Shown here: piece after piece, positions 12,441 to 24,940 of the stretch
Layout of the letters: each line of letters starts with the position of its first letter
Numbering within the stretch: the stretch's first letter is position 1
NCBI RefSeq assembly: GCF_028453695.1
Contig: NC_135774.1
Coordinates: 20,274,001 to 20,338,000 of the forward strand
DNA: 64,000 nucleotides
Direction: 5' to 3'
Source of the DNA: Augochlora pura
Lineage: Eukaryota; Arthropoda; Insecta; Hymenoptera; Halictidae
Notes under the pieces: model-generated
Told to the model about the DNA's origin: nothing
Seen by the model: only the letters and a program-made list of their open reading frames with translations
The model's database searches: none
Translations under genes and position numbers: made by a program

Positions 12441-13480
12441 ATCATATAAAATTCCAAAATGGAGGACCACCGGGCAGCGATTGGGTTGATCGCGGTGACC
12501 GTAGGAAAAGCCCGCGAAAAGAGCGGGCTGGGAGAAGAAGTCGGGCAAACAGGTAGGTAGCGGTCAGCTGACGGGGCAGCGCGGCCAGTAGTCACGTGTC
12601 GCGTGGCCAGCCGGATCGAGTCGGGTAGCTTATGCCCGGCGAGTGGCCGGCCGGCCCACGTGCTGAACAGGAAAAACAACGAAAACGAAGAAAGGCTTTC
12701 TAACGGGCGAGCGGTGCCGTGGCGTGGCAGCGTCCAGGGGGTGGGAGCGAGGCGGGAGAGTAACGCAGAGATTTTATTGGTGTCGGTACGGGATGGTCCA
12801 CTGCGTGGTCAGCTGGCGTCGGCGCGGCATTACGCTCGCGAGTCTCCTCTGACAGGGTGGAGTGGTAGGTGGCCGTGAGAGGGGCTCCTGGGGGTGGGTT
12901 GAGAGGGTGCGAGCAGTCGTCGGCACGAAGGGTGGGGCTCGGTCACCACGTGGCTGAGCACGTGGTCTTTACCCTCCGACAAGACCTCCTGTCCTTTCTC
13001 TTTCGCACTGCCCGAGCTTCGTTCTCGTTCTCCAACTCTCTCTCTCTCTCTTCCTCTCTCCCTCCCCCTCTCTTTCTCTTTCTCTTTCACGCTATCGACG
13101 ATGTCACTCTTTGATACGCCTGCCTCTCTGCGGCCTGCGAGCTATATTCGTACACCTGTTTCACCTACCTGTGTCTCGTTCGCCGGCACACGTACCCCGC
13201 CACACGGCTCTCGTTCCTTTGCGTGATCACCTCTTCCTTTCGTGTTGTTGCTGGTGCGCGCCGATCACAGATCTCCACTTAACCGCATCGTCGACGACGC
13301 TGCATCGTTGAAACGTCTTTTTCTGGTTTTTCGAAGATCCACGGAAATGATTCGCGGTTTGCGCGGCAAAGAACCGGCGGAACCAGCGGCACGAGACGTC
13401 GCGTTGTATAACTCTTGTAAATTTAATGGCTTAGTTATTGGTCTCGTCGCCGCTACTGGCTGATTAGCGTTGAAGCTATG
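12441..13480. other. GC-rich CpG-dense block with CT tract
   Basis: GC-rich block with abrupt edges. The middle carries a (CT)n tract. The 60-90 codon open frames are not recognisable. Possible regulatory island. Confidence 0.45.
13036..13088 (+). repeat. (CT)n pyrimidine microsatellite
   Basis: Imperfect CT-rich run with TTCC and CCCTCC interruptions (GA-rich on the minus strand). In insects such tracts can bind GAGA-type factors or form triplex DNA; no function is demonstrated here. Confidence 0.8.
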
Positions 13481-15965
13481 TGAAATCCTTTCATACTTTT
13501 AAGCAATGGAACAGTCGATTTTTCACTGTTTCCTTGGTACGGCGGTTATGGTTGTCGGACGGTCAACGCGTCCTGCATATTGGAGATAACTATAATCGTC
13601 TGCAAAACATCTTTAAGAATGCTTAAGCTGCATGTTTGTTAAAATTATCGTAATTTAGCCGTCTGAATGATGTTGAAAGCGAGTAGATTCTTATCCAAGT
13701 TATCTCTCATATCAATAAACAACGAATCATAAACGATTATGAATGAATAATGCTAGAATTTTATAGTAGCATAGTAGTATTGTAGTATTACTACCACATA
13801 TGTTATCTAGCGGAAACAATGGTTTTAATTAATTTTAATTAGTATACAATGTAAAACTATATCAAGTAATAGGAAACAGTGCAATATATAAGTCTTATTC
13901 ATTATGTCTCGCACATTTTGTTAAATAATCTAGACATCGCATGTGGCTCGATGCTGTACATATAACAGTACAATGAAGTATAAAAAGCAAAGCATGACCC
14001 GCTGTAGACGGTTTACTTTCCCAACTTGTGGCAGCATGCATACTATCTACTAAAATATGGATTTTTATGCAATATAAAAATAGATGGCATTGATTTCAAG
14101 AAATGAGAGTTGTACAGAGACTTATTCCATCTCTTGATATTTTTATCGTCTCGAAAGAATTACGACAGTACTCTTAAAATGTTTCCAGTGTTTTGTGTTT
14201 TATCGACACAGTTTCGACGCGAGAGTGGATAAAATCTACCGATCACAATTTTAAATCTATCTTTCTATCCGTATCGTTCGAGATCATGTTATTGTAGAAC
14301 GAATAACGGAAATTATGTGTAAAATGTCAGGACTCGAACACAACCCAGTTATTTAATGACGTAAATCTGACATGTTAAATATTTCACAGCGACAGTATTA
14401 ACGTCGCGATCGAAAGTATTCTTATACGAACTCGTGATCGCACATTAAGGGGCGCGAGCAGACACGCAACGAACCTAAATGCTGTAGGGAATGATTCGGA
14501 GGGTGGAAGTCCAACGAAATCCGCCGGCTATAACAATAAGTCCGACTAATCTCGTACAAAATGTTAAGAATAGAATGTATCTGTAATCTTGCTTCAATAA
14601 ACTTGAGAATAACGTAAGAAATACGAATATTTAGGATAAAGGAATTGTGATATTTCAGAGTCCGTCAAATTATCCTCGGCTCTCGCCATTTTAGGCTCAT
14701 TTTGGCGTACGGCACGCGACAGTGGTCTGTTCTGGAATCGGTTTCTATTTATAAAACTGTAATATGTAAAATATAAGCAAGTATTCGTCTACGTTATTGT
14801 AGTAGAAATAATAGAAATATTGATAAAAGTAGACATGCATCTATAATTTAAGATAAGATATTTGGTGTGTAAAAGTTTAGTTTCCAGAAGTCGGATGCTT
14901 CGTAACTACACAAATTAGTATCATATTAAGATGGGTCAAGAAATTACTTTACATGGAATAATAATCACGAACAAAATTCTAAATTTCTAGCCGTAGAGCA
15001 AAGCATAACATTGGGAGACAAATTATTGATGATAAATATGTTTTGTGTGTGAAGTCGTGTAGTTTTATAGATATATTGAATGTTTGCTAAAAAGTTCTCT
15101 ACAGTTTTAGAAATCGAATTGAACAGAAGTTATGTTCATTATGTCAAGGTTATTATGACATTGCACTAATACAGTGCCATTATACTAATGCGGAATCATA
15201 ACATTGTAATTGAAAGAAAATGACAAAATATAATAATTGTTTATCTACCTTTTGCAGCTTTAGGTATGGAAACATGAGTTTAGAAAAAGATCCATAGTTC
15301 TTGCAAATGTAATACGATAAATGTATCAATTAAATTATTAAGTTTAGTGTCGCTTTGCAAATAGCTACGATAAGATGTAACAACTATAAGATTTTATTCG
15401 ATTAATTCTTTTTTACAAACCATGTAGATTCAAGAAAAATGGAAATCTTAATTAAAAGTAAATCACGCTTTGACATTTGAAGTAGTAAAAGATAACTACA
15501 ATACACTGCATAGAATTACATACAATACAATTCTCCCATTAATAAAATTACTTTCTGGAAATGAATATATAATATAATCTTTATTTACAAAACCATTCAA
15601 GTCAAATAGATAATAAGGTATGTTATTACTACAGCATAGTAGTAACTAAGATAGTAGTAACAACAAGTAACATATAACAACAATATTCATGTTTTTAAAC
15701 AGAAATCCTAGCAGAAGCAGATCCGTGAATTCGAAACTCATAGTAAATACAAATGTATCAAATAGATCTCCAAAATTATTTTTCAAGAAAATTCATTTAT
15801 TTATTAATCTCCATTATCTCAGTTATGAGATGGTATCGATTTACATTTTCTTATACTCTTTTTATGTATGTACATAATATAATAAAACAAAAGAAAAAGT
15901 TTATGAAAGCCTTAAAAAAAAAACGTATCATAAACAATACCTTATATTTTAGATACCTCCTATAT
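13481..15965. other. AT-rich non-coding desert
   Basis: AT-rich DNA with stops in all frames. A small, more GC-rich patch lies at about 14,440-14,560. Clusters of TAGTAGTA-like words occur near 13,760-13,800 and 15,630-15,665. No gene recognised. Confidence 0.5.
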
Positions 15966-16071
15966 TTAACCCTTAAGACACCAGTTTCCAACACAAACTT
16001 TACTATAAGACACAATGCCCCTGCATTCGTATCCCGCAGTCATTGAAAACCATTCATCTTTGGAGGGTTAA
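15966..16071. mobile_element. Possible degenerate TTAA element (106 bp)
   Basis: TTAACCCT at the left (15,966-15,973) and AGGGTTAA at the right (16,064-16,071) enclose 106 bp. Beyond the first four bases of the TIR the similarity between ends is weak. An inverted AGTTT/AAACT pair (15,983-15,999) sits near the left end where sibling elements carry a palindrome. This could be a decayed member of the TTAA MITE group or a coincidence. Confidence 0.3.
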
Positions 16072-16494
16072 TATGTAGATACTATTATTCATTATTTATT
16101 TTATTCTCTCTTGTTTATCTCCACTTACTATGTCATTTATTTTGTTACAGTAGAACCTTCATTAACTAGTCCTGCAGTATTATAAGTCTCTGTTGTTCAA
16201 ATATGTTTATATAATCTGCTAGCTCAATTTAAAATAACCATATGCAAAATGATAAATTGCATAAATCATTAAAAATTAAGTTTAACACTGAAATTAACCC
16301 GCCAACGCACAACAATTACTATCTACACATGTTACTTAAGAAGTTAGTTTTTACACGGCTGATGAGAAAATTTATATTCTTCGATTCGAATTTAATAAAC
16401 TATACACGGTTCAAAACTTTTTATTAATTTAGTGTGTTCACGACACGTAATATCGCGGTGCTACTGTACTGTGACTGTACTATCAGCGTGACAG

Positions 16495-16700
16495 CGCGTC
16501 AGACTCGTGATGGTAATTTTTAGTAATAATCTGTTAACTATAAGTGTGATCCCGTTCTTTTCAATGGAACAAGATTCTGATCTTTTGTCATCAATATTTA
16601 AATATCCAACTAGACGTAATCACAAAATGAATATAAACATTAATTTGCCTACTATGAAATTATTGCAATTCCTAACAAAACATTTATGGACTTCTTGTTG
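16495..16700 (+). mobile_element. Relic of the MITE C/D/E family
   Basis: The segment begins with a degraded form of the subterminal palindrome (GCGCGTCAGACTCGT, 16,495-16,509). It then follows the internal sequence of the element at 26.7 kb for about 200 bp by eye, including the shared words CTGTTAA, CTTTTC and AATATTTAA in the same order. No TTAA-bounded terminal repeat is left on either side, so it is an old truncated copy. The right boundary is approximate. Confidence 0.5.
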
Positions 16701-16766
16701 TATAACATTTTAATTTCACTTTTACCGATAAAACACTGTCAATATAATTTCATGAAGAATTTCTTC

Positions 16767-16866
16767 TTAACCAGTTAGCTGTTTTTGACAAATATATTCG
16801 TCACGAAAAAATGACAAAACTTTGTATTATGACGAGTATACTCGTTAAAAACAGCTAACTGGACAA
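16767..16866. mobile_element. TTAA MITE F (about 100 bp, palindromes at both ends)
   Basis: Terminal repeats CCAGTTAGCTGTTTTT (16,771-16,786) and its exact complement (16,847-16,862) match at 16 of 16 bases. The left flank is TTAA (16,767-16,770); the right flank is ACAA, a mutated site. At both ends the 17-nt terminus is followed directly by a 14-nt palindrome: ACAAATATATTCGT on the left (degenerate) and ACGAGTATACTCGT (16,832-16,845, perfect) on the right. Only about 30 bp separates the two palindromes, so it is nearly pure transposon ends. Mobilisation by a piggyBac-like transposase is inferred. Confidence 0.85.
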
Positions 16867-17178
16867 ATAAGAGCTAATCATCGCATAGAGTTACTTGAAA
16901 CAAATACTACAATATGAACAGCTAGAAGTCAGAATAAATGTAGTATTGCCGCTCGTCTCAAATAATATAAAATAATATAGTATGGCTGGTCTTAATTCTC
17001 TGCAAACCCAGTGTCAAGGACGAAGGAGAGCTAATCATGGCAGGTTATATTATTATATATTTACACTTGTGAAAGAAACCGTAGTGCAGGGGTTAGAAAT
17101 CAGGCCTGCCGGGACGTGCCAGTGCCTCCGGAGCAGCCTGTACTCGAGCCTAGTGAAACATCGGGGTATATGGACCGA

Positions 17179-17371
17179 GTAAGGGTAAAATTAAGAGTAA
17201 AAGTAAGAGTAAGAGCAAGATTAAGAGTAAAAGTAAGAGTAAGAGCAACGGTAAGAGAGTAGGAGTAAGAGTAAGAGTCAGGGTAAGAGTAAGAGTAAGA
17301 GTAAGAGTAGTAGTGAAGTAAGAGTAAGAGTAGGACTAGGAGTAGGAGTAAGAGTAAGCGTAGAAGGTAAA
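17179..17371 (+). repeat. Imperfect GTAAGA hexamer minisatellite
   Basis: An array of GTAAGA and close variants (GTAAAA, GTAGGA, GCAAGA) running for about 190 bp. Each unit matches the core of the eukaryotic 5' splice-site consensus (GTAAG) on the plus strand. The array is followed after a short spacer by the (GA)n tract. Open frames on both strands across it simply translate the repeat (Val-Arg-Val-Lys on plus, Ser-Tyr/Leu-Thr on minus) and are not treated as genes. Confidence 0.9.
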
Positions 17372-17385
17372 AGAGGGTGAAAGAT

Positions 17386-17394
<9 letters not shown>

Positions 17395-17443
<49 letters not shown>
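17395..17443 (+). repeat. (GA)n microsatellite
   Basis: Nearly uninterrupted GA dinucleotide run, a perfect homopurine mirror repeat. It adjoins the GTAAGA array and the start of a GC-rich block, a typical position for GAGA-type regulatory tracts, but function is not shown. Confidence 0.9.
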
Positions 17444-17449
<6 letters not shown>

Positions 17450-18560
17450 AGAGTGAGCGAATGAGGAGGTAGGTACACGACATGTCATGCTGTGCCTGGC
17501 TCGCCTCCACCTTCTTCCAGCCACCTCAGACCATCGTTCGCCAGCGCTCACCCCTTCCTTCGGAGGCAGCCTCATCCCCTCGGCGCCGCATCCACTGCCA
17601 CATCGATCCACCTTAATGAGTGGAAAGAATAAGACAGCCTCCCCTACTGCGAAAGCGGAGTTTCGCCCTCCCCTACGACGGCGAGCGAAGTCGTGTATAG
17701 GAAAGAAGGGGTCGCGGGAATCGGAGACGGGTGAAGGAAACAGGACTCGAGCCTAGTCGTCGGGTGGCGAGAGGGGAGGTGGCGCGACGAGGGGTAGGGA
17801 AAAAGCCCGGAGAAAGAGAGAGGGAAAAAGGGAAGGAAAAGAGACTCAAGAAGAGCGAAGGAGAGAGGACCAGAGGGGGCTGAGTTTCAAGAGGTGAGGA
17901 GGTGATGGAGTCGGAGGCTGAGGGGTGGTAATGCTCCCGTTGTTTCGCGAGTGAGGGAGGCACGCACGCACCCCCGGCTCCCGTCTCCTTTTCGTCCAAC
18001 CGACCCCTTCTTCGTCGGCCCCCCTCACGGCTCCGAGGAATGTTAATTCCCGGCGCTTTAATTCTTACGAATATTTCCCTCGTGCCTGGGGACGATCGCG
18101 GCAGAGCCGGAAAAGACGAGAGCCAAGGAAGAAGAAGGAGAAGAAGACAAAGAAGAAGAAGACGAAGAAGACGGAGAAGACGTTGATGAGGAAGAACCCG
18201 AAGAACAAGGATGGTGTGTCGGGGAGAGAGAAAGAAAGAGAGTGGGAGCTGGAAGTGAGACAGAGAGGATTGCGCGAAGAATAAGACGAAGGAGCGCAAC
18301 CCCCGAAGGCACGTCGTTCCTCACCACTTTGACGCCGGCTTCCTCTCTTCCTCCTGCTGTCCCTCCTACTCGTTCCGCGCGTTTCTATGTTTCCCCGACG
18401 CTCATTTTCTATTTCCACACTCTGCTTTCCGTGCATGTCACGCGGATTTTAAGCTTTACGGAAATTTCGGCCGGCTAGACCCTGCGCAGATTTTTCCCTC
18501 GAGTGAGCCGAGTATCGCGTCGTGCATACTGCTCGCATCTCGTTATACGACATTCTTCGC
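17444..18560. other. GC-rich block with purine tracts
   Basis: GC-rich, CpG-dense DNA containing a purine-rich plus strand (17,780-17,910) and a GAAGAAGAAG-rich tract (18,125-18,183). The minus-strand open frame at 17,673-18,299 is a Ser/Leu/Pro-rich composition artefact. No gene recognised. Confidence 0.45.
18125..18183 (+). repeat. (GAA)n-rich purine tract
   Basis: Imperfect GAA/GAC triplet run (GAAGAAGGAGAAGAAGAC-type). On the minus strand it is TTC-rich. Confidence 0.8.
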
Positions 18561-21500
18561 TCCCGCGCTCATCTGCCTGACTGTAATTAAGAATTGACTC
18601 CGGAAGACAAAGTTTGAGCACTTGCGCATCTTCGGGGATGGTTCGAAAACGAAAAAGTTTCGGTGGCTAGGTCTTCAGCAATTAAGTGCTGCAACGGAGT
18701 TTCGCTGCATGGAGATTCCGTCCGAATGGATGCCACATTTTTTGTCCTTTGGTTAATTTACGATTATCGCGCTGCGATGATTTCAATTGGATTAAGTAAT
18801 TCTAGACAGTATTGCATATTGTAAAAATATTAATTTCCGTCGGGTCGAACAAAATTGACGAACAAGAAATAAGGTTTAACGAATCAAATTTTGTTTGAGA
18901 TTGTCGAATATATGTCCGATCGAATCAAAATTTATCTGTTTAACAATATATTCGAATAAATATGCAATTCATGAAAATTTATGTAGATATCAATTTAACC
19001 AGACAAAACTATATTCGAATAAAAATTCACCTATATTGGAAATTATTTATTATTCGAATAGGACTGTATTTGTACAATTAATACGGAAAATAATTGATTT
19101 GAATAAAAATTAAAGAATATATAGTTTTTCATAATATCTATATGCTAATTCATTCGGTCAGTCAATATCGTGTAAAATAATTTTCGTACTGTAATATACA
19201 ACAACACGTAGGCGGACAGGTAATTTCAGGTAAACGTAGGAAACAGTTTTTTTTTAACGCGATAGAGAAACGATGATCGATTGAACTGAATTTGTGAGGA
19301 GAGAAAGAAGCCCCGGAGCAAAAACGAAAAATCGGTAAACAGAGATGAATTCCTCGAGGGAGAGGCACATAGAGGATCCGAGAGAAAAGCGTAACTGCTA
19401 TGGTTTTTGCGGATTCGTCATATCCGGTCATCTGTCTCGCGTAGCATTTATTCCTGGTCAGGTCATGGCTGAGAGCATGTTTATTCGAATAAATCATCGA
19501 TATACCTCAACGCTTCGATATTGCCATTAATGGTCTCCGGTGCATCCGTTATTATAATAAGCAAATGTCCGGTAACCAGGATGGAATTTATTTCGATAAT
19601 TGCACGTTCGAAATGGGTAATCGTAATGACGTATTTTAAACGATGAATTAACATTTATGCAGACGAACACTTTTCGTTGCATTTAAATCATTTTTGTAAA
19701 TACTTTTTATGTATTTTTGCTAAGTGTATGTCAAGTATTTCAGCGAAAAATTATCTTAGAATTTAATGAGAAAACTTTTCCTAGTTATTTTAGTAATTAG
19801 AAAAGAATGTATCGTTTCTTTTAAATCATTTCTTAAATGAATTTATGTTATAAATTCAATAAAATAAACTTAAATAACGTTTCTATTTATTCTTTGTTTT
19901 CGTAAGATAATAATCAGTGCGAGGCTAAATACAGCACGTAAAGATGCTAGACAACTGATAACAGTCGAAGGGCGGATTTATGAACACAAATGCCTTCTTT
20001 CAGCCTTTTTGTCTGGGAGCACGTTTGCGCAGAAATGTGTCAATGTCACGCATAGAAAGCATTAGGGGTCTATTAAGTCGGTATTAAAGGCCGGTAAGAA
20101 AAGGTTGCAGACTTCATTTGTAGAAAGCAATTCGATCAAATTAGGTTGAAGCATTTCACCAAGAATTTCTTCATATTAACATGATTTCCAATGTGGCTTG
20201 TTTCTGCTCGGTTTCCCTTACGGCCGATATTCTAGTTCCCCTTTATCTTACTCAATTCCGCGTCTCGATACATACTCTTACCAGACGAACCAGACCCGCA
20301 GTTTTGCGTGATATTAAATTATTAGGGGAAGGCATCCAAGCCTGTTCCACCCTACAGGGTCGAATCACATATTACATAATCCTTAGCCGTAATTTCCGTT
20401 GGAAAGAAACGCGTATGAAAATTTATTGTCGGCAGTGCTGTGATATATATTCGATTTCAAAATGCCCCCTGCCTCCCGCCTTGGTATGCGTTATCCAAAT
20501 CGATACACCCGTTTGTACGAAAGCTGAGGGTTCTGAATAATAATATCGATACATAATCAGTTTTCTAGAGAGGAAACGTTTGTCATGTTAAAATCTTATA
20601 TTTACAGATCTTTCGTATACATAAAATTATTCCTTCCTTATAAATTGTGTTACGATCTCTGTTTCATTTTATATACACGAAATTATAATGTAAAACATAA
20701 ATTGATTTTAGTAGAATTAAGTGTATACTTTATAAAACAATTTGTCTATTTGTTGATGAAGTAATGTTTAATATTTATTTATTTGATCAACAGTCTTTTT
20801 TATAGTTATAATGAAAAAATGAAACAATAAATATTTATATTTACTTACTTCTGTCTTCGAAGCATCATTATAGTTTGCAAGGGAAAACGTTTTCGTTAAT
20901 TAAGAAATTCTTGTTTGCAAAGTTCAAGTATTATCTGTATAGTGAAAGAAACCGGGGGTTAAACTTAAAAGAATAAAAAGTCAGAAAATTGTAATAAATA
21001 CTCGAAGTATTATATAACATAAGGATCGTGAATAAATAGTGATTAAACTAGAATAGAAGAGACTGACTTGGGATGACATTTCAAAATCTTGCATGACGTG
21101 ATATTTTCGTAATCGAACGATGCTAAATTATTCCGCCAGACGAAGATCATTCCATGTTATATGACTTTCTGCTAATAAAAAACGAATTAATGATGTATAC
21201 ATATATTTTATAGCACGCAAAATCGATATTATATTGTACTTGGTAATTTTACTTTTCCACGTAAAAGTGAGAAAAATAATTTTCTGGTAACTTTAACTTT
21301 ATTATTTATTATAGAAACATGGTTAGTACGTATTATTATCAAATAAATAATCGTATTGATTTATATCAGTTGATGTTTCTCTAATATAAATTATAATAAT
21401 TCTACAGCTTCTGAACTGTCATTTGTTTCTTCGATTCACAACGCAGCGTCGGATCTCGTAATAACTTGGTCTAATGTCGTGAGAACGTACATAATAATCC

Positions 21501-21990
21501 ACGTAAAACGATAAGAACCAAAGAGAATTTGTGAGACTATTTTATTGTAAAACTGACCGTATCGTGCGCGAAAAGTAATTGGTATGTGTTGCTTTATAAA
21601 AATTATTCAACGCGTGATGTCAGGAATAGTTCTATAAATATTTGTTGTTGATAAAATAGGTGCATGATAAACAGTCCGTGGATTTTTATGTAAAATAATA
21701 AATCTTATCTGAGCTCATTCTAAGTAATATAAATTACATGAAAGTGTTTTCTTTCTTTTACTGATCCTAAAATAACATAACACTATCTTCGAATTATTCT
21801 AGTGTCATTCCAATGATTTGACACACTCATTTGTATCATAAAATTATGTCATTTATGTCATATATGTATAAAGTATGACATCTAGTTACACGATTCCCTT
21901 GTCAGAAATTCGACAAGAATAATAATAGACGCTAAAACAATAGAAAACGGAATATAATTAGAAAATTCGGAAAGCGACAGCTGATCGACG
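18561..21990. other. AT-rich non-coding desert
   Basis: AT-rich DNA with short, unrecognised open frames (the longest, 119 codons at 20,181-20,540, has no motif or coding signature I can defend). No RNA gene, repeat array or complete transposon was found. Confidence 0.5.
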
Positions 21991-22850
21991 GAATCGAACG
22001 AGTTAATTGCTGATGGAAGAGAACGCGTGCAGAGCGTTCAGTCCGCGAGTGTCCGTCGACCGGTCGACGACGGTGTAAATCAGCCGGGAAACAGAAAATC
22101 GGGAATCTGACGTTAACAATCACGGCGTCGTCATTCTGGCACGCTACCAAAACGTGCGACCGTGCCTCGCGCTGACAAACTGGTGTAAAATACCGGCCAG
22201 CAATTCGCGTCAGCAGTGAATAGCACCTTAATCTTCGTGCTGCAATCTGGACCATAAACAACGTTGCTTGCGATGGGCGCACATGCACGGTGAGCGGACA
22301 CGTTGCACGTATTGAGGGAACGGCCGAGAGGTGCTTGATGCCGTGGCTTGATCTAAAGTCGCTACAGACGATAAATTCAACGAGCGAATAAAATAGATCT
22401 CGACTAATTGTGAGAGATTCACGACACACTTGCGCGTTCGGACGGTACTCTCTCTCTCTCTCTCTCTCTTCTTCTCTGTCTTTCATCTCTCTTTACCATC
22501 AGATGGTGGAAGGCTTGTATCTGCCTCTCGCCTTTTCTTCCCTTCCACCCTCTCTCTCTCTCTTTCTTGCTCTCTCTCTGGACACTTATTTTCGTCTCGT
22601 TTCACCTTATCGATCCCTTTCTCTTTCTTTCGTGTACACATCCTACCGCCGGTTCCGTCTTCATGCCCTAGAACGTGGTATGCACTCCTTACACTCTATG
22701 CTGTCCTATAATAGGGTGGCTGGAGGAGTGCGGGGGATTATAGGGGGAGGTAGGCTTCGATGCTTGGTTAAACCTCTAGGAGATCGGGTTATGCACACCG
22801 CAAGTTCGTCTACAGATTTACCGAGTGATGGGTACGAGTGATGAATTAGA
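21991..22850. other. Moderately GC-rich block with CT tract
   Basis: CpG-containing block. A (CT)n run lies at 22,448-22,470 with further pyrimidine-rich DNA to 22,640. The 184-codon minus-strand frame and 143-codon plus-strand frame contain no domain and overlap the repeat. Possible regulatory island. Confidence 0.4.
22448..22470 (+). repeat. (CT)n microsatellite
   Basis: Short uninterrupted CT run followed by imperfect pyrimidine tracts. Confidence 0.85.
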
Positions 22851-24940
22851 CATCCGCGATATCTTTATGGAATGTTTAGGCTGTGGGTCGTTGTGCAGAT
22901 TTTTTATCAGAAGCTATTCGAAAAAATTATTTCACCGATTATTGTCATAGTTTGCGACGAATGTGGAGGGGAAATGTTATTTGGTTTTGTGAACGTATAT
23001 TTTTCTGAATTTGGTACAATTTTGGGAAATAACGTTCATTAACCCTTTGCACTCGAATGTCTACTGTCGAGGGTCATAACGAAAAGAAATTAAATTTAAC
23101 ACTATTTAACACTGTATGCAACAAATTACTACATAATTACCACAACTACTTAATACTAAATGTACCTAACACTAAAAATGGTTAGACTGTTTCGTCTTAT
23201 AAAATTTGTGAGACAGTATTTATTTAGACATTAGTACACGTATGTGATGTTATCGCAGACCACTTATTCTTTATACAATATAATAATTATATTTTTTTAA
23301 TTATATTGTAAAGGTATTGTATTAGAATTTAAATAGCCTAAGCCCAAGCATGCTTATATTATAATAACTAAGAGATCCCATTCTGTAACATGACTTGTAC
23401 ATCAGATTTGAACTAACTCGCAGGATTTAATTTCCAATTATTGTAGCTTTATTTTTACAAATTAAACTGTGTCGTATTTTTTTTAAATTCCTTTACTGCA
23501 AACCAGTATATTGGAGAATAATTTTTTAAGGCTTATCTTTGTAAAAATGATAAAACGTTATTCGCAAGATAATATTTAGAGTTTTGTAAGAAAGGATTTT
23601 TTATGTTTTCATAAACCATAACGTGCTTTTAACATGTTGCAGAGATCGTAATCTTCGTCTTAGAAATCGATACCAGTACACATATCATACCTACATGTAT
23701 CTATTGGATTATTATAATATGCCATCGAATATAAAACAATAATCGTGTTAATTAATGCTCGATCTCTATAATGATTTTGTAATTCGCCCACTAAAACCTA
23801 ATTAGTATCGGTTTTGAACGAGCTGCTTGTAATTGAACTTCATTCACTTCTCCTCTAATCGTTGTCGATCCAGTGACGTGTGTCGCAATGTTCGCAAGTA
23901 TTTTCAATAGACACAAATAATCTTATGATATTCTTGTGCATTATAATTGTGATTTCTTCGAAAATGAGTGCATACGAACGAACCTATTAAAATCTAATTA
24001 TTTACAAATTATTTCTTAGTAAATCGAAAGTCAATGTTTTTCATTATTATAAATTGTTGTTGGTACTGTTTAGATAGCTATAGTTTATAAAAGCAACGCA
24101 AAGGCTCAGTTAAAGTGATGACAACCTATTGTCTCTGTGCACGTATTAGTAATGTGTGCAGAACTTGAGCCTTTATGCACTACACTGGTACCACGAATAT
24201 TACAATAATTAAATTTTGTATTGTTTAAATATATTGTCCTTGTGAGCAATTTAATCTAAACTTGTCATAAATTGTTACGAATTATGAAAAGTCAGGGTGT
24301 TAGACGTAATAAAGAGAAAAACAAAGGTAATAGATAGCCAAAGATATATTTGTTGGATTACAATTTTAAATATAATATATTCTACTTTTATACGTCATAA
24401 ACTAATTTCATGGTTAAAGAGATAGGTTAATTGTATTGATAAATAGGTTTTATAAATGTGAGCAGACATTCCTTCTGATCTTTGACGATTGTTATTGTAA
24501 TATTTACAAAAAGTAACACGTATTTAATAAATAACTCATAAATGTATTTTTAGAATCTGAACAGTTGTAAATTAATAAATTAGTGACTCGTCATTTTGAC
24601 AGGTTCTGTAAACCCAGTGTTCACGTAATTATTTCAAGATAACCGTGTATTACCTCATCTAATCTGTGATGTTTCAACGCTGATTTACTTACATTTATTA
24701 ATTTGAGTATATACAGTATCTACTTAACCAAACTTCGGCAGCAACTATCGGTCCAGTTAAGGAATAATGTTTATAAAGAAGAGAACCAGGAGATGTTAAA
24801 ACTTAATAACGGCGTTACTTACAACATTCATCGATGACTAGATATTTTAGAATTCCTAATAGTCCAAAGACTGCGTACACCCAAAAACATTCTCGATGCA
24901 CTTGACTCGATAAAACTGGTTAATAAAGAGACTGGTCCGG
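22851..24940. other. AT-rich non-coding desert
   Basis: AT-rich DNA with no recognised gene. The single transposon end at 23,039 is listed separately. Confidence 0.5.
23039..23059 (+). mobile_element. Solo left end of a TTAA element (G/H family)
   Basis: TTAA followed by CCCTTTGCACTCGAATG. The first 15 of these 17 bases match the left end of the complete element at 47.8 kb. No complementary right end was seen in the next several hundred bases, so this is a truncated or decayed copy. Confidence 0.6.

Noticed and set aside
17278..17510. Minus-strand Ser-Leu/Thr-Leu repeat open frames
   Set aside because: They are direct translations of the GTAAGA and GA repeats.
20956..20976. Minus-strand TTTAACCCCCGGTTTC as another TTAA element end
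   Set aside because: No subterminal palindrome and no partner end; C-rich TTAA words occur by chance.
24231..24240. ATATTGTCCT, resembling the start of miR-1000
   Set aside because: Only ten bases match and there is no hairpin.
24845..24858. TTTTAGAATTCCTA, resembling the start of miR-927
   Set aside because: The rest of the mature sequence does not match and no complementary arm is present.
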